From the NCBI RefSeq assembly GCF_005222755.1, contig NZ_STGD01000004.1, forward strand, positions 124,001 through 188,000: DNA of 64,000 bases, in the 5' to 3' direction. Source of the stretch: Roseomonas sp. HF4. Its GTDB lineage: Bacteria; Pseudomonadota; Alphaproteobacteria; Acetobacterales; Acetobacteraceae. Below are positions 33,200 through 40,893 of the stretch, piece after piece (the stretch's first letter is position 1; each line of letters starts with the position of its first letter). The translations under genes and the position numbers were made by a program. Under the pieces are notes generated by a model. It worked only from the letters and a program-made list of their open reading frames with translations. It was not told the DNA's origin and did no database searches.

Positions 33200-33850
33200 T
33201 CAGCCGCCGAGCAGGCGCCGGAGCTTGAGCACCGCCGTGTCCGGCGTCGTCAGCACCGGCTTGCCCGTCGCGCGCTCCACATGCTGCTTCGCCCGCGCCA
33301 GGCTGAACTGGCCGAGCGCGATGGCGTCGCAGTCGGCGAGGTCGCGCGCCGCTTCCTCTGCCAGGCGGTCATGTGTCTCGAGGTCGCCGGCGTCGAGCGC
33401 CGCGAGCCCGCCCTCGGCCACCTTCGGCACCACGGTGATGCCGGCCGGAAATTCCGGCGTCATGGACGGGATGGTGCCCGGGAAGGTCACGAGCAGCCCG
33501 ATGCGCCGCCCCTTGGACGCCGCCTCCTCGATCATCGCCTCGTTCGGCTTGAGGACGGGCATGGGCGCGAGGTCCGCCGCGCAGGCCTCGATGCACGGCC
33601 CGAAGGCCGAGCAGGTGAACAGGATCGCATCCGCACCCGTGCCTGCGGCATAGCGCGCGAGCGTCAGGAACCGCTCGGTCATCCGGGGCGTCAGCCGGCC
33701 TTCGCGCGCGAGGTCGGCGGACAGGCTGTCGTCCATCAGGTTCATCAGGATCTGGCCCGGCCAGAGCCGCGCGAAGGCGGCCTCGATCGGCGGCGGCGAA
33801 TGGCGCAGCGCGTGGATCAGCGCGATGCGGCGGGGCGCGTCGCCGCTCAA
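33200..33850 (-). CDS. Asp/Glu racemase-like protein lacking one catalytic Cys
   Basis: This 216-residue protein resembles the Asp/Glu/hydantoin racemase superfamily. It starts with RRIALIHALRHS, carries the first catalytic region as LFTCSAFGPC, and has LLVTFPGTIPSM in the second half. At the place of the second catalytic Cys (usually LGCTG) it reads IALGQFSLA, so a two-base racemase mechanism is unlikely. The start is set at a TTG at 33850 that overlaps the upstream gene's TGA (TTGA), because homology begins there. The frame is open upstream to 34198, but that part is a shadow of the preceding gene. Translational coupling with the secreted protein gene is implied. Confidence 0.72.
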   Translation of the reverse strand: MSGDAPRRIALIHALRHSPPPIEAAFARLWPGQILMNLMDDSLSADLAREGRLTPRMTERFLTLARYAAGTGADAILFTCSAFGPCIEACAADLAPMPVLKPNEAMIEEAASKGRRIGLLVTFPGTIPSMTPEFPAGITVVPKVAEGGLAALDAGDLETHDRLAEEAARDLADCDAIALGQFSLARAKQHVERATGKPVLTTPDTAVLKLRRLLGG

Positions 33851-34287
33851 CGGTTGGGGCTCCCGCAGCGGCGCAGCGGGGAGGGCATGTCCCGGCAGTT
33901 CGGGAAGACGATCTCGTCCGGGCCGAGGCGCTGGACATCGAGCGAATTCGGCCCGTCCGGGCAGCCGAAGCCGATGTCGGGCGGCAGCAGGCCGGCGCCG
34001 GCCGGGGTGAAGCGGAAGCTGGCGCCATCCGGGCGCCCCGCCACCGTCTCGATCACGCGCTGCCGGTAGGCGGGGTCGAGGATGCCGACGCGCAGCACCA
34101 GGTCGCGCGTGAATATCACCGTGGGCTGCGCGGTGCAGCGGGGGCCCACGGTGTCGGTCGGGGGGAAGAAGCCGCCGGTCCAGGATCCGAACAGCCATTC
34201 ATGCGGCGGTCCTGGGCGGTCCTGCGCCAGGGCGCCGCTGGCCAGCAGCGGCGCCGCGAGGATCAGGCAGCGGGCAAGTCGTCGCAT
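33847..34287 (-). CDS. Small secreted protein of unknown function
   Basis: This 146-residue protein has a Sec signal (MRRLARCLILAAPLLASGALAQ). The mature part of about 124 residues contains EWLFGSWTGGFFPP near the start and four cysteines (in GPRCTAQP, GFGCPDGP, FPNCRDMP, LRRCGSPN), which suggests two disulphides in the periplasm. I do not recognise the family. Its stop overlaps the TTG start of the racemase-like gene by the sequence TTGA, so the two are probably expressed together. Confidence 0.7.
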   Translation of the reverse strand: MRRLARCLILAAPLLASGALAQDRPGPPHEWLFGSWTGGFFPPTDTVGPRCTAQPTVIFTRDLVLRVGILDPAYRQRVIETVAGRPDGASFRFTPAGAGLLPPDIGFGCPDGPNSLDVQRLGPDEIVFPNCRDMPSPLRRCGSPNR

Positions 34288-34356
34288 GCGTCTGTCATCC
34301 TTTACTGGCGCGTCCGGCCGGTATGGACCGGGCGGGGTGGCGGGGGCAAGCCGCGC

Positions 34357-35586
34357 TCAGGCCGGCACGGGCAGCGGGCGCGGCCCGTCGCGCACCGGCA
34401 GGTGGATCAGCGCCGCGAAGGCCGCGGCGGCGATGCCGATACTCCACATCAGGTCGTAGGACCCCGTCGCGTCGAACACGACCCCGCCCAGGAAGGCGCC
34501 GGCGAAGCCACCCAGCTGGTGGCCCAGGTAGATCAGCCCGAAGATCGTGGCCAGCCAGCGCGTACCCCAGTTGCGCGCACAGAGCGAAATGGTGGGCGGG
34601 ATGGTGGACAGCCACAGGATGCCCATCAGCGCCGAGAAGACGAGGACGGTCGTCGTGGTCTTCTCGGCCACCATGAAGCCGGCCATCACGACGCCGCGCG
34701 CGGCGTAGATGCCGACCAGAAGTTCACGCCGCCGCCAGCGCTGCGTCAGTTCGCCCGAAAGCAGCGATCCGCCGATGTTGAACAGCCCGATCACCGCGAT
34801 GGCGCCGGCGCCGACATAGAGCGGCAGGCCGCAAGACTGGACGAAGCCCGGCAGGTGCACGGTCAGGAACGAGACATGCAGCCCGCAGACGAAGAAGCCG
34901 AAGAACAGGTACCAGAAGGACGGTTCGCCCAGCGCGCGCGACAGCGCCGCGCCGGCCGTGTCCTCGGTCCCCGCGGGCGCATTCGCCGGCGCCGGCGCGG
35001 GGCGGTCGGACAATGGCCAGGCGAGCGGGATGACCAGCAGCGCCGCAAGCGCCATCGCGACCAGCGCCCATTGCCAGCCCAGGCCCGCGATGCCGAGCCC
35101 CGCCAGGGGCACCACCAGGAACTGTCCCGCCGAGGAACCGGCGGTGCCGAGGCCGGCCGCGCGCCCGCGCATCGTCTCGGGCAGCATGCGGGTCAGGCTG
35201 GCGATGAAGACCGGCATGCCTGCGGCCGAGACCGCCACGCCCATCACGACGCCGGCGAAGAAGGTAAACAGGGGCAGCCCGTCCGAGGCGGCCATGCCGA
35301 GGATGCCGACGGCGTAGAGCAGCGCGCCGCCGATGATGACGCTGCGGCCGCCGAAGCGGTCGGCGAGTTGCCCCACGATCGGCTGGCTGACGCCGTTCAG
35401 CAGCACCTGCAGCGCGATGGCGAAGGCGAAGCCCGACGCGGTCCAGGCATGCGCCTCGGTCATCGGGCCGAGGAAGAGCCCGAAGGAGGACCGGATGCCG
35501 TTCGCCAGCAGCACGCCCGCGACGACGCAGGCGATCAGCAGCCCGGCGGGCAGGGCCGCTCGGGCGGCGGCAGTCGGCAGGGACAT
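34357..35586 (-). CDS. Major facilitator superfamily transporter
   Basis: This 409-residue protein has about twelve hydrophobic spans. The loop 2-3 signature is QLADRFGGRSVIIGG, followed by a family-typical FNIGGSLLSGELTQRWRRR in the second half. The pattern resembles the oxalate/formate-type and monocarboxylate-like MFS groups, but the substrate cannot be named. ATG at 35586 is preferred because AGGAG lies 7 bases upstream; the frame is open to 35895 without transporter character. It stands alone, with the next gene on the opposite strand. Confidence 0.88.
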   Translation of the reverse strand: MSLPTAAARAALPAGLLIACVVAGVLLANGIRSSFGLFLGPMTEAHAWTASGFAFAIALQVLLNGVSQPIVGQLADRFGGRSVIIGGALLYAVGILGMAASDGLPLFTFFAGVVMGVAVSAAGMPVFIASLTRMLPETMRGRAAGLGTAGSSAGQFLVVPLAGLGIAGLGWQWALVAMALAALLVIPLAWPLSDRPAPAPANAPAGTEDTAGAALSRALGEPSFWYLFFGFFVCGLHVSFLTVHLPGFVQSCGLPLYVGAGAIAVIGLFNIGGSLLSGELTQRWRRRELLVGIYAARGVVMAGFMVAEKTTTTVLVFSALMGILWLSTIPPTISLCARNWGTRWLATIFGLIYLGHQLGGFAGAFLGGVVFDATGSYDLMWSIGIAAAAFAALIHLPVRDGPRPLPVPA

Positions 35587-35834
35587 GGCAGACTCCTTTT
35601 CGGAACCAGCATCCCGGCATGACCATCCATAAGGCAATGCGGGCGCGGGGCGGGGCAGCCATGCGGCGTTCCCCGGCGCTGCTCGCGGCCGCGTGTTGCC
35701 AGGCCCGTCCTGCGCTGTCATCGTCGTTTCGAGACAAGTCCGGTTTCGGACCGGCTTCGGCGACGTCCGGTGCTGATCAAGGAAATCCGGCGCCTGCGAT
35801 GGCGTGCCGGCTGAGAGCAGGGAAATCTCGTTGG
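35587..35834. other. Gap between MFS gene and low-GC orphan
   Basis: A divergent gap of about 250 bases. GC is high to about 35,690 and falls sharply from about 35,800. The frame of the orphan gene is open through this region back to 35619, but the translation (Arg/Ala/Cys-rich) looks non-coding. No repeat or attachment-site pair was found by eye. Confidence 0.3.
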
Positions 35835-36422
35835 ATGGCAATATGTTTCCTTGAGGATCCGACCCGCGATCCCGACCATATCCTTGCGAGATCACAAGGA
35901 AAGGTGCGCAATCCGTATTTTAGCGGCCCGCAATCGCGGGATTTTCTTCTAAGAAAGAAGAATTTTGTAACGGAATATCGTTACCATGGTGACGGAACGA
36001 AGACAAAAGGACTTTTTATTTTCGATAATATTGATGGTGTTCGAGGATCATTTGGTGGATCGAATACACCGAAGCTTCATATCGGAGGTAACCACAGTCG
36101 TACCTACGTCGATAGCTACGCGCTTTTCGTGATTGGTGGCAGAAACGGTATCATCCGCATGTTTCAGTCGGGGGATTTGGAGCCAGAAATGGTGATCAAA
36201 GCCCCCGTATTCCTCGGAATTTGCCGATGGCGGAACATCGTCTCCGACGACAAGTACGGCATACGCGTCAGGAGCGGCGGGCCCGCGTCGCCGCGCCAGG
36301 ATTCGAAGAAGCCCCATTTCTGGGACACCGACATCACGCGACTTCTGGGCGGCACCGGCGACTACGTGCACACCCATCCCGGGTCGCTTGCACTGCTCGT
36401 GAAGAACGCTCTCGACGGGTGA
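35835..36422 (+). CDS. Orphan protein in a low-GC patch
   Basis: This 195-residue protein is not recognised. It is rich in Lys, Asn, Tyr and Phe (KVRNPYFSGPQSRDFLLRKK, GLFIFDNIDGVRG, SYALFVIGGRNGIIRMF), unlike every neighbour, and codons often end in A or T between about 35,840 and 36,240. No signal peptide or transmembrane helix is visible. The last 60 residues return to normal composition. ATG at 35835 is taken as the start because compositional change and plausible protein sequence begin there; ATG at 35619 is the furthest possible. It ends 113 bases before tRNA-His, which together with base composition suggests acquisition by transfer. Confidence 0.55.
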   Translation: MAICFLEDPTRDPDHILARSQGKVRNPYFSGPQSRDFLLRKKNFVTEYRYHGDGTKTKGLFIFDNIDGVRGSFGGSNTPKLHIGGNHSRTYVDSYALFVIGGRNGIIRMFQSGDLEPEMVIKAPVFLGICRWRNIVSDDKYGIRVRSGGPASPRQDSKKPHFWDTDITRLLGGTGDYVHTHPGSLALLVKNALDG

Positions 36423-36535
36423 AGCCGGACCCGCCGGTGACCGTTACCAAACGGGGCGTCCCGTCGCAGGCCCGGGATCCGCACGGCCTTGGTTGACGAC
36501 CAGGCGGCTGCCAACGTATTCCCCCCGCCTTCGGT

Positions 36536-36612
36536 GGCGGCCATAGCTCAGCTGGTAGAGCGCCAGGTTGTGGTCTTGGATGTCACGGGTTCGAGTCCCG
36601 TTGGTCGCCCCA
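36536..36612 (+). tRNA. tRNA-His (anticodon GTG)
   Basis: A complete cloverleaf is seen. The acceptor 5' strand GCGGCCA (36537-36543) pairs with TGGTCGC (36602-36608), with one G-T pair. The D-arm is AGCTCAGCTGGTAGAGC. The anticodon stem CCAGG/CTTGG encloses TTGTGGT with anticodon GTG. The T-arm is ACGGG-TTCGAGT-CCCGT. The discriminator is C followed by an encoded CCA. A G at position -1 (36536) opposite C73 is the standard histidyl identity element. Confidence 0.96.
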
Positions 36613-36616
36613 CCCC

Positions 36617-37084
36617 CTACTTGGCTGCGTCGTAATGCTCATCGGCAGTATGAGCATCGCGGCACGACAGCCGGCCGGACGCATGCCACTTCCCCAGCGC
36701 GAGCCGTGATCGGACCCGCCGCCGATAGGCCTTCCAATCCGGCGGACACGGTTGCGCGTGGCGCCGTCGATTGCAGGTCAGGCAGGCGGCAACGATATTC
36801 GTGGGTGTGTCGCGCCCACCGTCACATCGCGGATGGAGATGTTCGGCAGTGCAGAGCATTCGGCGCGCCTGGCGGCGCGTCAGGCCGATGCGCCGTGCGA
36901 ACTCGGCGTCCGCTTCCTCGGTCGGCTCCCACAGTGGCTCCCCACAGTAGAAGCAACAGCCGTTCTGATCGCGGTTGGCATGGCGACGAAGTCTTGAGAT
37001 GCTGGGCGGCATTGAAACGTCTCGGCATATGGGCGGCGGCTTGGTAGCCGCCAGTTCCGTGGAACCTCCCGTTGCCTGGCTCAT
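36617..37084 (-). CDS. HNH endonuclease-domain protein
   Basis: This 155-residue protein has two CxxC-type zinc knuckles (CCFYCGEP and CLTCNRRR) around an HNH core, EHLHPRCDGGRDTPTNIVAAC. The His, Asn and second His/Cys arrangement is that of the McrA-like HNH nucleases found in phages, islands and restriction systems. It starts at ATG 37084; an internal ATG at 37012 is possible. It lies convergent with and 4 bases from the end of tRNA-His, opposite the low-GC orphan. A cutting or nicking role is inferred from the fold. No methyltransferase or terminase gene accompanies it. Confidence 0.82.
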   Translation of the reverse strand: MSQATGGSTELAATKPPPICRDVSMPPSISRLRRHANRDQNGCCFYCGEPLWEPTEEADAEFARRIGLTRRQARRMLCTAEHLHPRCDGGRDTPTNIVAACLTCNRRRHAQPCPPDWKAYRRRVRSRLALGKWHASGRLSCRDAHTADEHYDAAK

Positions 37085-37288
37085 GCTACTTCGCTGCGGC
37101 GCTCAAATCGCCTGCAGCAACGAGAGGACCTGCCGCGAATATCGACATTTCCACTAAAATGATAATAGCATTTTCTTCCAGAGCCAAGGAAATTATACAC
37201 ATAATTTCGACCGACGCAGGAAATACAGCCATCTTCCCGCTCCTGCCGTTCGTCGCCAGGATGTCCTTCGGATAAGGGGAAAGCATCC
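37085..37288. other. A/T-rich gap before the SDR gene
   Basis: These 204 bases contain an A/T-rich core at about 37140-37230 (aaaatgataatagcattttc, attatacacataattt) that is the clearest promoter-like composition in the area. They serve the divergent HNH and SDR genes. aaaatgataatagcatttt is partly self-complementary (aaaatg/cattttc). No firm -10/-35 call is made. Confidence 0.4.
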
Positions 37289-38074
37289 ATGCACCTGTCA
37301 CTCAACGGCCGTGCCGCGCTGATCACCGGCGGCTCGAAGGGCCTCGGCCTCGCCATGGGCCGCGCCTTCGCCGAGGCCGGCGGCCATGTCGCGCTGGTCG
37401 CGCGCGGCGCCGAGGCCCTGGCCCGCGCCGAGGCCGAGATCCGCGACGCCGCGCCCACCGCCAAGGTCACGGCGATCGCCTGCGACATCCGCACGCAAGC
37501 GGGTTGCGAGCAGGCCTACAACGGTGCGGTCCGGGCGCTCGGCCAGGTGGACATCGTGGTGAACAACGCCGGCACCTCCCAGCGCGGGCCCTTCCTCGAG
37601 GTGACGGACGCGCTCTGGCAGGACGACCTCGACCTCAAGCTGTTCGCGGCGATCCGGCTCTCGCGGCTGGCGCTGCCGGGGATGCGGGACCGCAGGTGGG
37701 GCCGCATCATCAACGTGCTCAACATCGGTGCGAAGGCGCCCAAGGGCGGCAGCACGCCGACCTCGGTCTCGCGCGCCGCCGGCATGGCGCTGACCAAGGC
37801 GCTCGCGAACGAGTTCGCGCCCCACAACGTGCTCGTGAACGCGATGCTGGTCGGCATCATCGAGAGCGACCAGTGGGTCCGCCGCCACGCCCAGGACAAG
37901 CGCAACATCACCTGGGAGGAATGGAAGGCCGAGCAGGGCAAGCCCGTCCCCCTCGGGCGAATCGGCCGCGCGGAGGAATTCGCGTCCATGGCGCTGCTGC
38001 TCGCTTCCGACATGGGCGGCTATGTGACCGGGACGGCGATCAACGTCGATGGCGGGTCGAGCCCCGTGGTGTGA
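37289..38074 (+). CDS. SDR-fold protein lacking the Tyr/Lys catalytic pair
   Basis: This 261-residue protein has a classical short-chain dehydrogenase fold. The cofactor loop is TGGSKGLG (residues 13-20), NNAG occurs at about residue 91, and a C-terminal VTGTAINVDGGSSPVV is typical of the FabG-like group. At the YxxxK site, however, it reads T158-S-V-S-R162, so both the catalytic Tyr and the Lys are replaced. The usual upstream Ser is also not evident (VLNIGAKAPKGG). Some annotated SDRs share this TPTSVSR variant. It may use another mechanism or act as a binding protein. Nothing beside it indicates the substrate. Confidence 0.88.
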   Translation: MHLSLNGRAALITGGSKGLGLAMGRAFAEAGGHVALVARGAEALARAEAEIRDAAPTAKVTAIACDIRTQAGCEQAYNGAVRALGQVDIVVNNAGTSQRGPFLEVTDALWQDDLDLKLFAAIRLSRLALPGMRDRRWGRIINVLNIGAKAPKGGSTPTSVSRAAGMALTKALANEFAPHNVLVNAMLVGIIESDQWVRRHAQDKRNITWEEWKAEQGKPVPLGRIGRAEEFASMALLLASDMGGYVTGTAINVDGGSSPVV

Positions 38075-38158
38075 TGCGGCCGACCTGAACCGTTTCGTAC
38101 CCGATCGCGGCAAGGCGGCGCATCCTGGTCCTGACACGCTCTTGGCAGGAGGCCGTCG

Positions 38159-38695
38159 ATGATCACGATCCCGCAGCCCGCTCTGGCGTTGAACTCGACC
38201 GAGTTTCCCTCGGAGAGCCACTACACGATGCGCCACACGCACCGCGTGACGCGCGGGACGCCGGTCGACGCCATCGTCACCCTCGTCGCAGGTGCGCTGG
38301 CAGCGTCGGGCGGGAGGCTCGAGGCGGTGATCATCAATGCCCATGGCATGTTTGCGCCGGATGGCGTGGCGCTCGGGACAAGGCTGCACCTCGGCAATGC
38401 GCATCTCTGGGGGAGGGTCGCGGGCGCCATCCGCCGGATCTGGCTCTGCGCCTGCCAGGTGGCCGATACCCAGGCCGGCCAGGATTTCTGCCAGGCGCTG
38501 TCGGCGGCGACCGGGTCGGAGATGATCGGGGCGCTCGAGGAGCAGGTCGCGCGGTCCGGTGATCGGGAATGGGCCTTCGACCCCAACCATCTCCGCTTCG
38601 CCCGGATCCCGCCGGGGCAGATCGATGAGTTCGAGGGCGTCGTGTACGCCTGGACGGCCGGCGCCGGGAGGCTTGACTTCAATCCGCACTCCTGA
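38159..38695 (+). CDS. Small caspase-fold-like (DUF4347-like) protein
   Basis: This 178-residue protein has no signal peptide or membrane span. The middle reads AVIINAHGMFAPDGVAL and, about 35 residues on, RIWLCACQVADTQAGQDF followed by LSAATGSEMIGALEEQ. This spacing and these motifs resemble the DUF4347/CHAT caspase-like fold. There a His-Gly at the end of one strand (His62-Gly63) and a Cys at the end of the next (Cys97 or Cys99) form the peptidase dyad. AGGAGG lies just before the ATG. In known examples DUF4347 usually sits at the N terminus of giant adhesins; here it stands alone. Function is unknown and peptidase activity is a hypothesis. Confidence 0.55.
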   Translation: MITIPQPALALNSTEFPSESHYTMRHTHRVTRGTPVDAIVTLVAGALAASGGRLEAVIINAHGMFAPDGVALGTRLHLGNAHLWGRVAGAIRRIWLCACQVADTQAGQDFCQALSAATGSEMIGALEEQVARSGDREWAFDPNHLRFARIPPGQIDEFEGVVYAWTAGAGRLDFNPHS

Positions 38696-38860
38696 CCGAC
38701 GGCCAATTGGCTGGAGGCACAAGCGACCAAAATTCAAGCAATTGCCGTATGTTTCGGCGTTTCGTGCTGAGGTGTCGCCCCATGTGCCGATCCGGTGACC
38801 GGTACGTGCGTTGCTGACCACGCCGTGCCGGCCATCTCGCGCCGGCATCGGGAGGCACCC
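38696..38860. promoter_or_regulatory. Region upstream of the decayed cyanate-type operon
   Basis: These 165 bases hold a 10-bp perfect palindrome gccaattggc (38702-38711), a moderately A/T-rich segment to about 38760, and a GGAGG Shine-Dalgarno (38851-38855) for the broken binding-protein gene. The palindrome could be part of an operator. No regulator gene such as a LysR-type activator is adjacent. Confidence 0.35.
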
Positions 38861-40221
38861 ATGGCACGCATTTTCCAGAACCCCGTCTAGGCCGAGAGTC
38901 GCCTCGACGCCTGCGGCTGCCGCGGCAATCACGCTGCCGGGCTGGCCTGCGAGGGTGCCGCGCCGGCCGACGGCACCGCCGCCCTGGGCGAAGCCGCGGA
39001 CGTCGCCGTCATGAAGGCGGTCTTTCCCGAGGATACGACGCGGCGCGCCATGCTGCGGCTGTTCGGCGCGGGCACGCTGCTGGCGGCCATCGAGAGCGTG
39101 TTCCCGTTCGCCGGCGCGCGCGAGGCGATGGCGCAGGCCTCCGGCGCGCCCGAGAAGCGCGACCTCAAGATCGGCTTCGTCCCCATCACCTGCGCCACGC
39201 CGATCATCATGGCGCATCCGATGGGCTTCTATTCGCGCCACGGGCTGAACGTGGAGGTGATCCGCACCGCCGGCTGGGCGGTGGTGCGCGTCAAGGCGAT
39301 CGACGGCGAATACGACGCCGCCCACATGCTGAGCCCGATGCCGATCGCGATGTCGCTCGGCGTCGGTGTCGCGCAGCCCATCCCCTGGGCGGTCGTGGCG
39401 ATCGAGAACACCAACGGCCAGGCCATCACGCTGGCCAACAAGCACCGGGAGAAGCGCAACCCGCGCGACTGGAAGGGCTTCCGCTTCGCCGTGCCCTTCG
39501 ATTTCTCGATGCACAACCACCTGCTGCGCCACTACCTGGCCGACCACGGCGTCGATCCCGACCGCGACGTGCAGATCCGCTCCGTGTCGTCGGCTGAGAT
39601 GGTTGCGAACCTGCGCGCCGACAACATCGACGGCTACCTCGGCCCCGATCCCTTCAACCAGCGCGCGGTCTTCGACGGCGTGGGCTTCATCCACATCCTG
39701 ACGAAGGAGCTGTGGCAGGGGCACCCCTGCTGCGCCTTCGCCGTGCCGCGCGCGATGATGACCGAGGCGCCCAACACCTTCGCCGCCCTGATCGCTCCAT
39801 CGTGGAAGCCACCGCCCATTCCAACAAGGCCGAGAACCGGCGCGAGGTGGCGCAGGCCATCGCCGGGCAGAACTACCTGAACCAGCCGCCGACGGTGGTC
39901 GAGCAGGTGCTGACCGGCACCTTCGCCGATGGCCTGGGCCGCGTGCAGCGCGTGCCGGACCGCATCGGCTTCGATCCCTTCCCGTGGCATTCCATGGCGA
40001 TCTGGATCATGACGCAGATGCGCCGCTGAGGTCAGCTGCAGCGCGACGTGGACTACGCGCAGGTGGCGGAGCAGACCTTCCTCGCCCTCGATGCCGGAAA
40101 GGCCATGCGCGAGCTCGGCCTGACCGTGCCCGCGAGCCCCATCCGCACCGAGACGATCATGGGCCGCAGCTTCGACCCGGCGGGCCCCGCCGCCTGGACC
40201 GGGCGCGCGATCCGCACCTGA
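38861..40221 (+). pseudogene. NrtA/CynA-type substrate-binding protein, inactivated
   Basis: The sequence is a recognisable ABC binding protein for nitrate/cyanate-type anions (KIGFVPITCATPIIMAHPMG, AVPFDFSMHNHLLRHYLA), with its long Cys-containing N-terminal region (ACGCRGNHAAG) and a good GGAGG before ATG 38861. It carries three lesions. Codon 10 is TAG (38888-38890). A one-base deletion after 39793 turns LIRSIVEATAHSNKAE into LIAPSWKPP. In the corrected frame a TGA at 40027-40029 replaces the Trp of MRRWGQ. Coding sense continues after it (DVDYAQVAEQTFLALDAG) to TGA 40219-40221. The longest surviving piece starts at ATG 39011. Three independent lesions make sequencing error an unlikely full explanation. 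The family assignment to the cyanate subgroup rests on the neighbouring cynS. Confidence 0.85.
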
Positions 40222-40222
40222 C

Positions 40223-40893
40223 ATGCCTGTGCAGGTCCCCTTCTGGCGCGCGGCGACGCTGTCGCTGCTGATCCTCGCCGTCTTCCTGGTCGCCTGGGAG
40301 ATCGCGGTGATGCCGCGCGGCGGCGGCGGCGCGGTGCTCGACCCGGAATACGCGGCACTTCTGGGCCAGGCGGCGGCGCAGGGCGGGCAGACGCCGATGC
40401 CCGGGCCGTCGGCGATCTGGACGCGCCTGGTCGAACTCCTGTCCGACCCCTTCTACGTGCGCGGCACGAACGATCAGGGGATCGGCGTGCAGATCTCCCA
40501 TTCGCTTCTGCGCGCGGGCGCGGGCTTCGGCCTGGCCGCGATCGTCGCCATCCCGCTCGGCTTCCTCATCGGCATGTCGCCGCTGCTCAATGCCGCGCTC
40601 AACCCCTTCATCCAGGTGCTGCGGCCGGTCAGCCCGCTCGCCTGGATGCCGCTCGCGCTCTACACGATCAAGGACAGCAACATCTCCTCGGTCTTCGTCA
40701 TCTTCATCTGCTCGATCGGGCCGATGATGCTGAACACCGCCTTCGGCGTGGCGAGCGTGCGGCGGGAATGGCTGAGCGTGGCGCGCACCCTGGAAGCGGG
40801 CACCTGGAAGACCGCGATCCGCGTCATCCTGCCGGCCGCGGCGCCGACCATCGTGACGGGGATGCGCATTTCCATCGGCATCGCCTGGCTCGG
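40223..40893 (+). pseudogene. NrtB/CynB-type permease, 3' end deleted
   Basis: From ATG 40223 the frame encodes an ABC permease for nitrate/cyanate-type anions. It has an N-terminal membrane helix, then GPSAIWTRLVELLSDPFYV, the membrane core AIVAIPLGFLIGMSP, and the EAA loop EAGTWKTAIRVILPAAAP. At GMRISIGIAWLG the similarity stops abruptly near 40893, and the same frame becomes Arg/Gly-rich out-of-frame ATPase sequence. About 50 C-terminal residues, including the last transmembrane helix or helices, are missing. The permease-like frame continues to 41236 but that part is not permease. It starts one base after the broken binding-protein gene. Confidence 0.82.

Noticed and set aside
34201..35622. 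473-codon plus-strand ORF opposite the MFS gene.
   Set aside because: It is a shadow of a hydrophobic transporter gene, giving a Gln/Asp/Arg-rich low-complexity translation.
39785..39800. Programmed frameshift in the binding-protein gene.
   Set aside because: The site has no slippery run, and the corrected frame soon meets a stop; with the early TAG this is decay rather than recoding.
40027..40029. TGA in the binding-protein remnant (and the TGA at 30370 in tadE) as possible selenocysteine or read-through codons.
   Set aside because: Family residues there are Trp or unremarkable, no SECIS-like context was seen, and in the first case two further lesions accompany it. Simple inactivation is the better explanation.
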